Numbered from the stretch's first letter, positions 16,014 to 27,239 are shown. The stretch: DNA of 38,156 nt from Kribbella turkmenica (GCF_004348725.1 NZ_SMKR01000059.1:1-38156), one strand, 5' to 3'. Made by a program: numbers and translations. Notes: generated from the letters alone by a model not told the origin.

Positions 16014-17012
16014 GTGGAGCTCACGCTCGTCGTCGCGGTGGTCGTCATCGCGCTCGTGTTCGACTACACCAACGGCTTCCACGACGCGGCGAACGCGATC
16101 GCGACCTCGGTCTCGACCCGGGCGCTGACGCCGCGGGTGGCGCTGGTGATGGCCGCGGTCTGCAACTTCCTCGGCGCCCTGCTCGGGACCGAGGTCGCCG
16201 AGACCGTCGGCAAGGGGATCATCAGTACGCCGGGCGGTGAGCACGGACTCGTGATCGTCCTCAGTGCCCTGGTCGGCGCGATCACCTGGAACATGATCAC
16301 CTGGTACTTCGGTCTGCCCAGCTCCTCGTCGCACGCGCTGATCGGCGGCCTGGTCGGCGCCGGGCTCGCCTCGGCCAGCACCGTGCTGTGGTCCGGCATC
16401 CTGGACAAGGTCGTCATCCCGATGATCCTGTCGCCGTCGATCGGGTTCCTCGGCGCGTTCTTCGTGATGACGTCGATCCTGTGGCTGTTCCGGCGGACCA
16501 ATCCCGGCCGGGTGACCCGCGGCTTCCGGCTGGCGCAGTCGCTGTCGGCCGCAGCGATGGCGCTCGGCCACGGCTTGCAGGACGCCCAGAAGACGATGGG
16601 CGTGATCTTCCTCGCCCTGCTCACCACCGGGCACGTGCAACAGGGCGACGGCATCCCGCTGTGGGTCAAGCTGGCGGCCGCGACCGCGATCTCGCTCGGT
16701 ACGTACTCCGGCGGCTGGCGAATCATGCGCACCCTCGGGCGCCGGATCATCCACCTGGACCCGGCCCGCGGCTTCGCCTCCGAGGCGGTCGCCGCGACCG
16801 TTCTGTACGTGATGGCGATCGGCCTGCACGCGCCCGTCTCGACCACCCACACGATCACCTCGGCGGTGATGGGCGCGGGCGCGACCAAGCGCCTGTCCGC
16901 GGTCCGCTGGGGTGTCGCCCGGGGCATCATCACCGCGTGGATCCTGACCATCCCGGCCGCCGGCATGGTCGCCGCCGTCTGCTACGGCCTGGCCCACCTG
17001 ATCCTGGAGTAG
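16014..17012 (+). CDS. pit: PiT family inorganic phosphate transporter
   Basis: Low-affinity phosphate/cation symporter of 332 residues. The two inverted signatures of the family are present: FDYTNGFHDAANAIAT at the N-terminus and GLHAPVSTTHTITSAVMGAG near the C-terminus, with GLPSSSSHALIGGLVGA between. About nine to ten membrane helices. The GTG start has AGGAGAG upstream, within the end of the DUF47 gene, so the two are coupled. It complements the pstSCAB system further down the window; together they cover high and low phosphate. Confidence 0.96.
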   Translation: MELTLVVAVVVIALVFDYTNGFHDAANAIATSVSTRALTPRVALVMAAVCNFLGALLGTEVAETVGKGIISTPGGEHGLVIVLSALVGAITWNMITWYFGLPSSSSHALIGGLVGAGLASASTVLWSGILDKVVIPMILSPSIGFLGAFFVMTSILWLFRRTNPGRVTRGFRLAQSLSAAAMALGHGLQDAQKTMGVIFLALLTTGHVQQGDGIPLWVKLAAATAISLGTYSGGWRIMRTLGRRIIHLDPARGFASEAVAATVLYVMAIGLHAPVSTTHTITSAVMGAGATKRLSAVRWGVARGIITAWILTIPAAGMVAAVCYGLAHLILE

Positions 17013-17019
17013 CCGGGCT

Positions 17020-17049
17020 GTTGATCCCCGCCTGCGGCGCGGGATCAAC
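17020..17049. terminator. Bidirectional terminator after the Pit gene
   Basis: gttgatccc at 17020 pairs with gggatcaac at 17041-17049, with an inner cgcc/ggcg extension. It lies between the convergent Pit and hypothetical genes. Confidence 0.7.
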
Positions 17050-17065
17050 CGACACGGGCTGGACG

Positions 17066-17677
17066 TCAGCGGTTCCAGCGGCGGACGGCCTTGGCGACGT
17101 CCTTGGGCCGGATCGAGCCGAGGTTGAGCTCCCAGGCGGCGGCCAGGCGCTCGCCGAGCTCGGCCAGGTCGAGGTAGGCCTGCGGGCGGACCGCGACCAC
17201 CCAGGTGGCGGCGGCCGCGTGCCCCCGCCGGAAGAGCAGGTGGTTGGCGGTCGCCTCGATCCGGCGGCGCTTCTCGCCGTCCAGGCGGCTGGACGCCCAG
17301 TCCTGGACGATCGAGGCGTCGTCCGCGGTCATCCGGGCCAGGTACGTCAGCGGGCCGCGCCAGAAGCCGCGGCTGCCGATGTTGTCCAGGCTGTCCAGCG
17401 GGAACCAGCCGTTCTGGCAGCGCCGGCCGTTGATCGCCGCCTCGACCTCACGGGTCTGGCCCGGGTTCAGGCCCGCGGCCGCCCAGTCGAGGAAGTACGC
17501 GCCGACGTCGGGGATCTCCTCCGCGACGTGCGGCGCCACGGTCAGCGTCCCCGGCTCGAAGAGATGCAGCTCCTCGGGTCTTTCCAACACAGCGTCCCCC
17601 GCCCGCCTGAGTACGACGGCCGCGCGGTCCACGCGCGGCCGGCACCACAGGGACCCCCCAGGTTCCTGCTCCGTCAA
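17066..17677 (-). CDS. Hypothetical soluble protein
   Basis: Protein of up to 203 residues with no signal peptide or clear membrane helix. Recognisable but unassigned stretches are PDVGAYFLDWAAAGLNPGQTREVEAA and TADDASIVQDWASSRLDGEKRRRIE; it is rich in Trp, Arg and Ala. The start is uncertain: TTG at 17677 has no good ribosome site, and a GTG at 17632 (VDRAAVVL) is an alternative. I recognise no family. It lies alone between the Pit terminator and the acyltransferase gene. Confidence 0.65.
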   Translation of the reverse strand: MTEQEPGGSLWCRPRVDRAAVVLRRAGDAVLERPEELHLFEPGTLTVAPHVAEEIPDVGAYFLDWAAAGLNPGQTREVEAAINGRRCQNGWFPLDSLDNIGSRGFWRGPLTYLARMTADDASIVQDWASSRLDGEKRRRIEATANHLLFRRGHAAAATWVVAVRPQAYLDLAELGERLAAAWELNLGSIRPKDVAKAVRRWNR

Positions 17678-17753
17678 CAGATGATCTTCGTACCTTCGCG
17701 CCGATCCCAGGTCAAGGTCCTGTCCAGAACCCGGCTGCGGCGGAGGCAGACGT

Positions 17754-18500
17754 TCACTTGCCGCGGGCCGCCCGGCGGGCCAGTTCCTCCCGGTCGAGGC
17801 GCTCGGCCTCCTCGGGCGTGGGCGCGCCGCCGCCGTACGCGGCGGGCAGCCACCAGGCGCCGGCCGGCTGCTCGGGGTAGGCGCGGATGGTGCGGTCGAG
17901 CATGCCGGCCATCGTCGAGCGCAGGTGTGTGGTCGCCTCGGCCGGATCGTCGTCCGGCGTCACCGTGATCGGCTCGCCGACGGTGATCGCGATCGTCCGG
18001 TGCCGGGAGAAGTCGCGCGGGTGGTCCTTGGTCAGCATCCGCTGCGTCCCCCACAGGATCAGCGGGATCACCGGTACGGCGGCCTCGGCGGCCATCCGGA
18101 CCGTGCCGGACTTGAACTCCTTCAGCTCGAACGACCGGCTGATCGTCGCCTCCGGGAAGACGCCGACCACCTCCCCGGCGTTCAGGTACTCCAGCGCCTG
18201 CCGGTACGACGCCGTACCGGCCGAACGGTCCACCGGGATGTGGTGCATGCCGCGCATCAGCGGGCCGGAGTACCGGTTGCGGAACAGCACCTCCTTGGCC
18301 ATGAACCGGACCAGCCGCTTGCTCGGCAGCGCACCGAAGCCGCCGAGCACGAAATCGACGTACGAGATGTGGTTCATCGCGATCACCGCGCCGCCGGTCC
18401 GTGGCACGTTCTCCGCCCCGGTCAGCTGGAACTTCAGGTCCAGCACCTTCAACGCCGTCTTCGCGAAGCCGATCACCGGCGGGTACACGAGGTCTCGCAT
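17754..18500 (-). CDS. PlsC-like 1-acylglycerol-3-phosphate acyltransferase
   Basis: Membrane-associated acyltransferase of 248 residues that would transfer an acyl chain to lysophosphatidate or a similar acceptor. The HX4D catalytic motif is NHISYVD (His44, Asp49). The acceptor motif, usually FPEGTRS, is FPEATIS at 115-121, so the Gly and Arg are replaced. [12 protein letters not shown] is the third block. A charged tail ([19 protein letters not shown]) closes the protein. The ATG at 18500 has a TAGCGT box exactly six bases upstream, so the mRNA is probably leaderless. Confidence 0.9.
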   Translation of the reverse strand: MRDLVYPPVIGFAKTALKVLDLKFQLTGAENVPRTGGAVIAMNHISYVDFVLGGFGALPSKRLVRFMAKEVLFRNRYSGPLMRGMHHIPVDRSAGTASYRQALEYLNAGEVVGVFPEATISRSFELKEFKSGTVRMAAEAAVPVIPLILWGTQRMLTKDHPRDFSRHRTIAITVGEPITVTPDDDPAEATTHLRSTMAGMLDRTIRAYPEQPAGAWWLPAAYGGGAPTPEEAERLDREELARRAARGK

Positions 18501-18506
18501 CCCCGA

Positions 18507-18512
18507 ACGCTA
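18507..18512 (-). promoter_or_regulatory. Leaderless -10 box of the PlsC gene
   Basis: On the minus strand TAGCGT is followed by six bases and the ATG at 18500, with no Shine-Dalgarno. Confidence 0.5.
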
Positions 18513-18539
18513 CCGGCTACGGACAACCGGTGGACGTGA

Positions 18540-20330
<1,791 letters not shown>

Positions 20331-20338
20331 TCCGCTTC

Positions 20339-20381
20339 GGCGTACAGGCCGCGGTCGGTTGCCGCGCGCGGCCTGTACGCC
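20339..20381 (+). terminator. Terminator of thiC
   Basis: ggcgtacaggccgcg pairs perfectly with cgcggcctgtacgcc, a 15-bp stem with a 13-base loop, just after the thiC stop. Confidence 0.85.
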
Positions 20382-20418
20382 GCGCGTGCCTACCATGGCG
20401 ACAGGCAGGTGATGAACC

Positions 20419-20865
20419 ATGAGGTACGCCGCAGCGGGGGGAGCTGTCGTGGCTTTGCTGCTGCTCGCCGGCTGCGGCAGCGAGTCCGATCAAACCTCCG
20501 GGCAGGAGTCCACCGTGAGCCCGTCCACCCAACCACCAGACCCGGACACACCAACCCCGAGCACGCCGGCTTCGAGTACGCCGACCGGTCCCGCGCAGGG
20601 CCCTGTCGAACAGGCGAAGGCCGATCTGGCCGGGCGCCTGGGCCTCGGCCCCGGACAGGTGACGCTGGTCAGCGCCGAAGAGGTGACGTGGCGGGACGGC
20701 GGCCTCGGTTGTCCGCAGCGAGGCATGCGGTACACGCAAGTGCTCGTCAACGGCAGCAGGATCGTGCTCGAGGCCGGCGGCAGACGGTATGAATACCACT
20801 CCGGCGGGCGGCGCGGGCCGTTCCTGTGCACGAACCCGCAGCCGCCCGTGCAGGACGGTGGTTAG
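20419..20865 (+). CDS. Small lipoprotein of unknown function
   Basis: Exported lipoprotein of 148 residues: signal peptide with lipobox LLAGC (Cys19), a Pro/Thr/Ser-rich linker to about residue 55, then a compact domain. The domain reads VTLVSAEEVTWRDGGLGCPQRGMRY and YEYHSGGRRGPFLC, with two Cys that could form a disulphide. Similar domains occur in other bacterial lipoproteins of unknown role. The ATG has AGGTGA upstream. Confidence 0.8.
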   Translation: MRYAAAGGAVVALLLLAGCGSESDQTSGQESTVSPSTQPPDPDTPTPSTPASSTPTGPAQGPVEQAKADLAGRLGLGPGQVTLVSAEEVTWRDGGLGCPQRGMRYTQVLVNGSRIVLEAGGRRYEYHSGGRRGPFLCTNPQPPVQDGG

Positions 20866-20887
20866 CGGGGAGGCCACGCCTCCCCGC
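20865..20887. terminator. Bidirectional terminator
   Basis: gcggggaggc at 20865-20874 pairs perfectly with gcctccccgc at 20878-20887 over a 3-base loop, between the convergent lipoprotein and subtilase genes. Confidence 0.75.
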
Positions 20888-20901
20888 CGACCCTCCGGAC
20901 G

Positions 20902-23847
20902 CTAGCCCGTCGTGACGTGTACGACCGTCAGTCCGAGTGGCTCGGAATCTCGGTTGTGTGCCACCACTCCGAAGTACTCCTGGCCGGCCGCCAAGCCGCT
21001 CCAAGCAGTGGACACCGTGCCGGACTCACCGATCACCGCATCCTCGGGTTCGCTGGTGATCGCCAGCGAACCACCCGTGGCCGGCGGGACGTTCCAGCTG
21101 CCCAGGGTGTAGTCCTGCGTCACTCCAAGCGTCTGCCAGCCGTGGACGTACACCGTGTAGGTGTCGTTCGCGGGCAACCTGAGCTCGACCAGCTCGTCCG
21201 TGCTGCCGTTCGTACTCGATGCGACCTCCTGTCCGGCGGAGTTGTAGACGTACACGTCCAGGTCGACCACTGGGTTGGGGTGCGTCAGACGCCACCGCAG
21301 GTACTTCGCTCCGTCGGCGGTGAACTGGTGCGCCGTCGTGCCGGCCGTGTCGTTCGGGTCGAAGGTCTGATCCGGGTCCTGACCGACCGAGCCGGGTGTA
21401 TCGGTGCGCGCGACCAGGCCGTGCGCCTCGGCGTCGTACGGACCGGTGTAACCGAACTTCACCGCGAAACTCGCCGACCCTGACGTGCCGGTGCCGTCGA
21501 CCTGCGCCGGTGCGTCGAACGCGCTGGCGGCGACTGCGATCGGGCTGCGGACTTCGTAGCTCCCGCTCTGCCAGGTCAGCGAACCGAACCGCCACTGACC
21601 GACCGGAGCACTGCCCTTGTTGGTGATTGTCACCTTGTACGTCGCCGTCTCGCCCGCGCGCAGGGTGATTCGGCTCGGCGACACGGTGACGTCGTAACCG
21701 GCCGGCGCGACGATCCTCGGCCGGTAGCTGACCCGCTCCTTCGCGACGCTGGTCACCGTGCGGGTCACGGTCTGGGTGCCCGCGAGCTGTGCGACACCGA
21801 TCGACGGGTAGTTCAGGTCGCTCGGGTCGGTCGAGAAACCCAGCTGCCGCAAGCTGTTGCAGGTCGCCGTCGGGTTCGCGAACACCTCGGGCGCGGTACC
21901 GCAGAGGAATGCGAGGTAGTCGTTGAAGCCGGCGTCGTACACCAGGCCAGGCTCGAACATCGATCCCCGTTTGACCTTCCCGCCCGGCTTGACATGGCCT
22001 GCGCCGAAGTCGAACGGATCGGCCTTCGTCGCCTTGTCCTCCTCGAGGACGTCCTGGCGGGCGGTCGTCATGATCGCCGACTTGGCCATCGCCGCGGACC
22101 AGTTCGGATGAGCCTGCTTCAACAGCGCGTACACGCCCGCGATGTGCGGACTCGACATCGACGTACCCGCGATGGCCTGGAAGAGTTCGCCGGCGGGGTC
22201 GGCACCTGGAGCAGGCGAGTTGCCGGCCAGGATCCGTACGCCGGGTGCGGTGATGTCGGGTTTGATGATGTCCAGGGCCGCCGGGTTGGGACCACGGGAC
22301 GAGAAGTTGGCCATCACCGAGCCACGCGTGAACCGTTTCTCACCGGCGGTGATCCGGGCCTTGGCCGCGGATCCGGCCGCTGCGAGGTACGCCTTCACCG
22401 CGAGCCCGTCCGAGTTGCTGATGTGCACCGACGGCACCCAGTGGTTGTCACTCAGCAGCGTGACTGCGTCGCTCAAGTCGTACAGGACCATGCCGGCGCC
22501 GCCGGCGTTGAACACGGCGTGACTCTTGTCGACACGTGCGTTCGAGCCGCGCTTACAGAGCACGATCGCGCCGGTCACACTGGCTGTGAACGGCTGGTCG
22601 AGCAGGCAGAGCTCGTTGCCGGCCGCAGCTGCGTCGACCAGCCGCAGGGTGTCGGTGCCCGCCGTGACCGAGGGACCGAAGAAGCGGCGGCCGTTGCCCA
22701 GCACAACCGATCCCTGGAAGACCCGGTCCTGGGTCGAGGCGGCGACCGAGGTGACCCACGGTGCGGACGACGGTCCGCCGATCGTGCCTGCGCCGGGGCC
22801 GGAGTTTCCGGCCGACGTCGCGACGAAGACGCCCGCGTCGGCGGCGAAGAGGAATGCCAGCTCGTCCGCGCCGATCAGGCCTGCGCCGCCGCCGATCGAG
22901 TAGTTGATCACGTCGACGCCGTCGGCAACGGCCTGGTCGATTCCGGCGGCCGTGTCGGAGTCGAAGCAACCCTGGTCGCCGCACACCTTGTACGCGATCA
23001 CCTGGGCGCGCGGCGCGATCCCGCTGATCCGGCCGCGGTTGATGTCGAAGATCTCGGCCTTCACGCCCGCGTTCCCGGCGGCCGTGCCGGCGGTGTGGGT
23101 TCCGTGGCCGTCGGCGTCCCGCGCGGAGTCGAAGAGCTCCGGTCCGATCACGGCGTTGTAGGTCGCCCGCATGTCGCGCGCGCCGAGCAGCTTGTTGTTG
23201 CAGTCGAACGCCGCGTCGTCCGGGTTGTGGGTGGTGTTGCCGAACTCGCACGGTACGGCGAAGCCCGCGGGCGGCGCGGGGTAGGTTCCGTCGTCGGCGA
23301 AGGACGGGTGCTCGGGCCAGATGCCAGTGTCGATGATGCCGGCAACGACCCCCTTTCCGGTGATGCCGCGGTCGTACGCACCGCCGCTGTCGGTCAGGCC
23401 GAGGAACTGTGGGCTGCTGTCGGTCTGCGGCTGGTGCAGCTCGTCCTCGAGCACTGCGACCACGCCACGCTGATGTGCCATCGCGTCGGCCTCGGCCCGC
23501 GTCAGCTCGGCGGCGAATCCGTTGAGGGCGAAGGCGTACTCCGCAGTGACGTCGGCGCGCGGGACACCGGCGGCGCGCAAGGCGTCAGTGTGCTGGTCCT
23601 CGAGGTAGTCGACGTACCGCTGAACCGAGGGTGCGCGGCGATCGACCTTCTTGCCTTTCGCAGGTTTCGTCGCGGGCAGGCCCCGGACGCCGCCGTCGTA
23701 GGTCACCACTGGATCGGCGGCCATGATGACGACGTAGCTGGCAGTCGTTTCGGCATCGGATCTGAGTTGCGCGCCCGTGGCGGGCGGTGCCATTCCGGCG
23801 AAGGCCATGATTGTGGCCGTCGCCAGGACAGTGAGCTTGCCTCTCAT
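20902..23847 (-). CDS. Secreted subtilisin-like (S8) serine protease
   Basis: Large secreted protease of 981 residues. A signal peptide (cleavage near residue 26) precedes an I9-type propeptide ending near 140. The catalytic triad is Asp173 (IIDTGIWPEH), His248 (DGHGTHTAGT) and Ser563 (GTSMSSPHIAG), with SAGNSGPG as the oxyanion-hole region. A PA domain is inserted between the His and Ser parts. After the catalytic domain come an Fn3-like domain (SPSRITLRAGETATYKVTITN) and a C-terminal PPC-type beta domain (DLDVYVYNSAGQ, VYVHGW). Its size and layout match actinobacterial extracellular subtilases. The ATG has GGGGAG upstream. Confidence 0.97.
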   Translation of the reverse strand: MRGKLTVLATATIMAFAGMAPPATGAQLRSDAETTASYVVIMAADPVVTYDGGVRGLPATKPAKGKKVDRRAPSVQRYVDYLEDQHTDALRAAGVPRADVTAEYAFALNGFAAELTRAEADAMAHQRGVVAVLEDELHQPQTDSSPQFLGLTDSGGAYDRGITGKGVVAGIIDTGIWPEHPSFADDGTYPAPPAGFAVPCEFGNTTHNPDDAAFDCNNKLLGARDMRATYNAVIGPELFDSARDADGHGTHTAGTAAGNAGVKAEIFDINRGRISGIAPRAQVIAYKVCGDQGCFDSDTAAGIDQAVADGVDVINYSIGGGAGLIGADELAFLFAADAGVFVATSAGNSGPGAGTIGGPSSAPWVTSVAASTQDRVFQGSVVLGNGRRFFGPSVTAGTDTLRLVDAAAAGNELCLLDQPFTASVTGAIVLCKRGSNARVDKSHAVFNAGGAGMVLYDLSDAVTLLSDNHWVPSVHISNSDGLAVKAYLAAAGSAAKARITAGEKRFTRGSVMANFSSRGPNPAALDIIKPDITAPGVRILAGNSPAPGADPAGELFQAIAGTSMSSPHIAGVYALLKQAHPNWSAAMAKSAIMTTARQDVLEEDKATKADPFDFGAGHVKPGGKVKRGSMFEPGLVYDAGFNDYLAFLCGTAPEVFANPTATCNSLRQLGFSTDPSDLNYPSIGVAQLAGTQTVTRTVTSVAKERVSYRPRIVAPAGYDVTVSPSRITLRAGETATYKVTITNKGSAPVGQWRFGSLTWQSGSYEVRSPIAVAASAFDAPAQVDGTGTSGSASFAVKFGYTGPYDAEAHGLVARTDTPGSVGQDPDQTFDPNDTAGTTAHQFTADGAKYLRWRLTHPNPVVDLDVYVYNSAGQEVASSTNGSTDELVELRLPANDTYTVYVHGWQTLGVTQDYTLGSWNVPPATGGSLAITSEPEDAVIGESGTVSTAWSGLAAGQEYFGVVAHNRDSEPLGLTVVHVTTG

Positions 23848-24148
23848 GGAGAACTCCCCGGCCAGGTGTCCGCGCCACCCCCGAGGCGGACGAGTTCACC
23901 ATGCCATAGCCCCATGTGCTCGTGAAGGCTGTACGACGATGGCCGCGTCGCCCGCACGGTATTGACGCGGAGTGAAGTCACGGGGCGAGTCGAGATGCCG
24001 GCAGGCCCGGATCCAGCGGAGAATTGGGGGAATCGGCGGCCTGCGAGGTAGTCACTGGGAGTGATCGGGTGAACCGATTCAGGTTTCTTCCTTCACTCTA
24101 CGTAAATAAGACTGTAGCCTTAATGCGTTGGGAAGGAGGTGCAGGGCG
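23848..24148. promoter_or_regulatory. Divergent intergenic region with candidate promoter for the SatD-like gene
   Basis: About 300 bases between the subtilase and SatD-like genes, AT-rich at the right end. TTCACT (24092) and TAGCCT (24115) are 17 bases apart and could be -35 and -10 for the SatD-like gene. GAAGGAGGT at 24132-24140 is its ribosome site. No other gene is seen here. Confidence 0.4.
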
Positions 24149-24748
24149 GTGGTCTTCGTTCTCACGGTAGATCAGCGGGGCAGCCGAAGCATGACCGATC
24201 TCGTACCTGAGCTGCTGAACACGCTGAACCGGCGTCCGCGGCGGTCCGGGTTGCTGCGGAAGTTCGAGCGGACGGCCGGCGACGAGGTGCAGGGTGTGCT
24301 CTCGGAGGCACGGACGACCATCGACGTCATCGTCGAGTTGCTGCGCTCGGACACGTGGTACGTGGGGCTCGGCATCGGTGACGTCGCCCAGCCCCTGCCC
24401 CGCAGTACCAGGGCAGGCAGCGGCGAGGCGTTCGTGAACGCGCGCGAGGCGGTGAACCGGGCGAAGTCGAGCCCGCACCACGTCAACGTGGTGGGCACCG
24501 ACTCTCACGTCGCGGAGCAGGTCGAGACGGTGCTGTGGCTGATGGCGTCCGTGCTGCGGCGCCGGAGCGAACGTGGCTGGGCTGTGGCCGATCTGCTGGC
24601 CGAGGGACTGACGAGGCGGGAGATCGGTGTGAAGCTGGGGATCAGCCAGTCTGCGGTGACCCAACGGGCCCAGGCGGCCGGGTTCGCCGAGGAACAACGT
24701 GGACGCGTGCTGGCGGCCGAGCTGCTGGGCGCCGGGGCCGCCGCGTGA
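24149..24748 (+). CDS. SatD-like protein with C-terminal helix-turn-helix
   Basis: Protein of 199 residues. The N-terminal part resembles the SatD family: VVFVLTVDQRGSRS at the start, RKFERTAGDEVQGVL and YVGLGIGDVAQPLP followed by EAFVNAREAVNRAK. The C-terminal 55 residues read WAVADLLAEGLTRREIGVKLGISQSAVTQRAQAAG, a sigma70-region-4/LuxR-like helix-turn-helix. It may therefore bind DNA. The GTG at 24149 has AAGGAGGT upstream; a TTG at 24128 precedes that site and is unlikely. It overlaps the next membrane protein gene by GTGA, so the pair is coupled. Role unknown. Confidence 0.78.
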   Translation: MVFVLTVDQRGSRSMTDLVPELLNTLNRRPRRSGLLRKFERTAGDEVQGVLSEARTTIDVIVELLRSDTWYVGLGIGDVAQPLPRSTRAGSGEAFVNAREAVNRAKSSPHHVNVVGTDSHVAEQVETVLWLMASVLRRRSERGWAVADLLAEGLTRREIGVKLGISQSAVTQRAQAAGFAEEQRGRVLAAELLGAGAAA

Positions 24749-25299
24749 CGGCACTGATCCTGTCGTTGACCGCAGCCGGCCTGTTGCTCGCCGTACTGGC
24801 GTGGGTGCCCAGGGCCGGCTCCGCAGTACAGATCGTGGTCAGCGGGGTGATGCTGGCCTGTCTGGTGGCTGTCGGCCTCCTTCTGCTCGCAGGGGACGGC
24901 GTGGACGCCTGGCGCGAGCGCTGGTGGAACGTGCTGCTCCTGCTGGCCGGAGGCCTCGCGGTCACCGGTGGTGGGCCGTTGACGACGTCCGTGCTGTCTC
25001 TGGTCGACCGGGGCAACACCAGAGCCCAGTCGACCCAGAAGGCCGGAGAGGTACTGCGTGGTGGCGCGCTGATCGGTTCACTCGAGCGCGGCGCCATCTA
25101 CGCCTCCCTGGTGGCGGGCTGGCCGGAGGGGCTGGCAATCGTGCTGGCGATCAAGGGGCTGGCCCGCTACCCCGAGCTGCGCAGCCCCGACCAGCCGGCC
25201 TCCGTCACACCGCAGGCAGTCGCCGAACGCTTCATCATCGGCACCTTCACCAGTGTGCTCTGGTCCGTCACCTGTGCCGGCTTCCTGCTGTCGCGTTAG
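24745..25299 (+). CDS. Membrane protein paired with the SatD-like gene
   Basis: Protein of 184 residues with about five hydrophobic segments, including [39 protein letters not shown] and [19 protein letters not shown] loop ([23 protein letters not shown]) is charged. GTG start within the stop of the previous gene. The [18 protein letters not shown] and [15 protein letters not shown] stretches look conserved and may be a family signature. No function known; it converges with the RDD gene, the two stops overlapping by 3 bases. Confidence 0.8.
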   Translation: MTALILSLTAAGLLLAVLAWVPRAGSAVQIVVSGVMLACLVAVGLLLLAGDGVDAWRERWWNVLLLLAGGLAVTGGGPLTTSVLSLVDRGNTRAQSTQKAGEVLRGGALIGSLERGAIYASLVAGWPEGLAIVLAIKGLARYPELRSPDQPASVTPQAVAERFIIGTFTSVLWSVTCAGFLLSR

Positions 25300-25982
25300 T
25301 CCCTGACGACGTACGTCGAGATCACCTTGTCGTGCCAGGTCTGCTTCTGGTCGTCCCACAACGGCCACAGCAGGTTCAGGAAGCAGGCGTTGTTGAACAG
25401 GCCGCTCAGGAACTCGCGGAGGAACGCCTTGCCGGCACCGATCGGCTGGAACGACGTCGTGTCCACCAGCCTGAGGTTCAGGACGCTCTTGCCGACACTC
25501 TGCCCGGTCCGGCCCTGACGGAAGACCCGGTTCCACAGACCGAGGCCGAAGCTGACGGCGATACTCAGCAGAAAGACGAGGATCGCCCACGTCTCCGGGT
25601 CGTCGTCCGGGTAGGTGTTGCCGGCCCGGGAGGCGATGTTCGCGATGAAGATGCCGTAGCCGATGATCACCGGGACCGCGGTGATCAGGGAGTCGAGCAG
25701 GAACGCACCCGCGCGCGGACCCCAGTCGGCGAGCGGCGTCTGCGGGGTGCCGTACCCGTAGCCGTACTGCGGCTGCCCGTAGGGCGGCTGCCCGTAGGGG
25801 CTGTAGCCCGGCTGCGGCTGCCCGTACTGGGGCTGCCCGTACTGAGGTTGGCCCGGCTGAGGCTGGCCGTACGGAGGCTGGCCGTACTGGGGTTGACCGT
25901 CCTGGGGTCGGCCGGGCGAGCCGGAGGGAGGCTGCTGCCCGTACGGTGGGCGGTCCTGTGGGGGTGGAGTCGGTGTGCTCAC
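25296..25982 (-). CDS. RDD family membrane protein with PGQYG-type N-terminal tail
   Basis: Protein of 228 residues. About 80 N-terminal residues are low-complexity ([10 protein letters not shown] repeats), cytosolic and disordered. The RDD domain begins at [14 protein letters not shown] and includes three hydrophobic segments and [17 protein letters not shown], ending [27 protein letters not shown] proteins are small polytopic membrane proteins of mostly unknown role. It is the third of three RDD copies on the minus strand; the middle one is broken. Confidence 0.88.
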   Translation of the reverse strand: MSTPTPPPQDRPPYGQQPPSGSPGRPQDGQPQYGQPPYGQPQPGQPQYGQPQYGQPQPGYSPYGQPPYGQPQYGYGYGTPQTPLADWGPRAGAFLLDSLITAVPVIIGYGIFIANIASRAGNTYPDDDPETWAILVFLLSIAVSFGLGLWNRVFRQGRTGQSVGKSVLNLRLVDTTSFQPIGAGKAFLREFLSGLFNNACFLNLLWPLWDDQKQTWHDKVISTYVVRD

Positions 25983-26003
25983 AGCAGTTTCAGCTCTCCA
26001 GGC

Positions 26004-26441
26004 TCAGAGGCGGATGACCACGTCGTTGACGACCTTGTCGTGCCAGGTCTGCTGTTGGCGTCCCACAGCGGCCAGAGCACGTTGAGAGTACAAATGTTGT
26101 TGAGCAGTACCGCGCAGAACTCGCGGCCCAGTGTCGAACCGGCGCCGAGCAGCAGGCCGGTGTCGGCGTGCACGACCTTCAGCCCGGTGACCCTCGAACG
26201 ACTGGCCGGTGCGGCCATGCTGGACGACCCGGTTCCAGAATGCGATGCCGAAGCTGACGAGGTACCCGCGCAGCGGGGCACCCACGCGGATCGGCCAGCC
26301 GGCCAGTTGCCCGGGCGGTGGGTAGCCGGAGCCCTGGCCGGATCCGCCTTGTCCGTAAGCGGTGTGGGTATAGCCCTGCGGCGGGTACCGGCCACCGGGC
26401 TGACGGGGAGGGACCTGATGTCCGTACGGCGAGTTGCTCAC
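26004..26441 (-). pseudogene. RDD family protein, broken copy
   Basis: Remnant of an RDD gene between two intact copies. It begins GTG SNSPYGHQVPPRQPGG, keeps a short PPQGY tail and AGWPIRVGAP, then jumps to YLVSFGIAFWNRVVQHGRTGQSFEG: the first membrane helices are missing by an internal deletion. Near 26190 the frame shifts, giving VTGLKVVHADTGLLLGAGSTLG and NNICTLNVLWPLWDAN in another frame, and near 26055 it returns to give QTWHDKVVNDVV. Two frameshifts and a deletion make it a pseudogene. Confidence 0.85.
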
Positions 26442-26522
26442 CGCACGAGCATCGCGGACCGACCGGCAACGGCGGACGCCGCGGCCTGAACCGGCCACGG
26501 CGTCCTGCAGGCGGATGCTCCG

Positions 26523-27239
26523 TCAGAGCTTGATCACGTAGGTGTTGTTGATCTTGTCCGCGAAGGTCTGCTTCTTCTCGTCCCAGAGCGGCCACAGGTA
26601 GCCGATGTAGCAGGCGGCACTGTCCAGGATGTGGGTCAGCTGACGCAGGAACGCCTTGCCCGGGCCGACCGGTTGACCGGTGTTCGCGTCCACGAGTTTC
26701 AGGCCGAGCACCTGCTTGCCGACGGTCTGACCGGTGTTCCCCTGGCGGATCACCACGTTCCAGATCGCCAGGCCGATGCCGATCAGGTAGAAGATGATCG
26801 CCACGATGGCCAGGCTCTCGTTCGACGACAGGGCGGCGCCGATGCCGTACGGCACACCGACGATCAGACCGTCGATCAGTGCACCTCCGACCCGGTTCGG
26901 CCAGGCGGCCAGATTGCCGGGGACGGCGCCGAAGCCCGGCTGCCCGTACGGCTGGTAGCCCTGACCGTACTGACCCGGCTGCTGCCCGTACTGACCGGGC
27001 TGCTGGGGATAGCCCGGCTGCTGCCCGTACTGCTGCGGCTGGCCGTAACCCGGCTGCTGGTGGCCGTAATCCGGCTGCTGCGGGGCGCCGTAGCCGGGCT
27101 GCTGCTGCCCGTACGGACCCGGCTGGCCAGGCTGGCCGTACTGCCCAGGCTGCCCGTACTGCCCAGGCTGCTGGCCGTACTGCCCAGGCTGCTGCTGGTC
27201 CTGCGGGCCGTAACCCGGCGGTGGCGTCGGATTGCTCAC
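26523..27239 (-). CDS. RDD family membrane protein with PGQYG-rich tail
   Basis: Protein of 238 residues and probable first gene of the RDD cluster. About 105 N-terminal residues are PGQYGQQ-type repeats. The RDD domain starts at [17 protein letters not shown] and shows [31 protein letters not shown] and [26 protein letters not shown] start with AGAAGGGAT upstream, the same leader style as the DUF4190 gene at 28540. Confidence 0.88.
   Translation of the reverse strand: MSNPTPPPGYGPQDQQQPGQYGQQPGQYGQPGQYGQPGQPGPYGQQQPGYGAPQQPDYGHQQPGYGQPQQYGQQPGYPQQPGQYGQQPGQYGQGYQPYGQPGFGAVPGNLAAWPNRVGGALIDGLIVGVPYGIGAALSSNESLAIVAIIFYLIGIGLAIWNVVIRQGNTGQTVGKQVLGLKLVDANTGQPVGPGKAFLRQLTHILDSAACYIGYLWPLWDEKKQTFADKINNTYVIKL

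Noticed and set aside
17846..17865. ccaccaggcgcc resembling the triple-hairpin loop
   Set aside because: It lies within the coding region of the PlsC gene with a different flank; coincidence.
21994..23925. Long plus-strand frame (643 codons) opposite the subtilase gene
   Set aside because: It is Arg/Gly/Val-rich without any domain and only mirrors the third-codon GC bias of the protease gene, whose motifs are unambiguous.
25740..25915. Tandem repeat as an independent element or CRISPR
   Set aside because: It is the codon-level repeat of the [10 protein letters not shown] protein tail.
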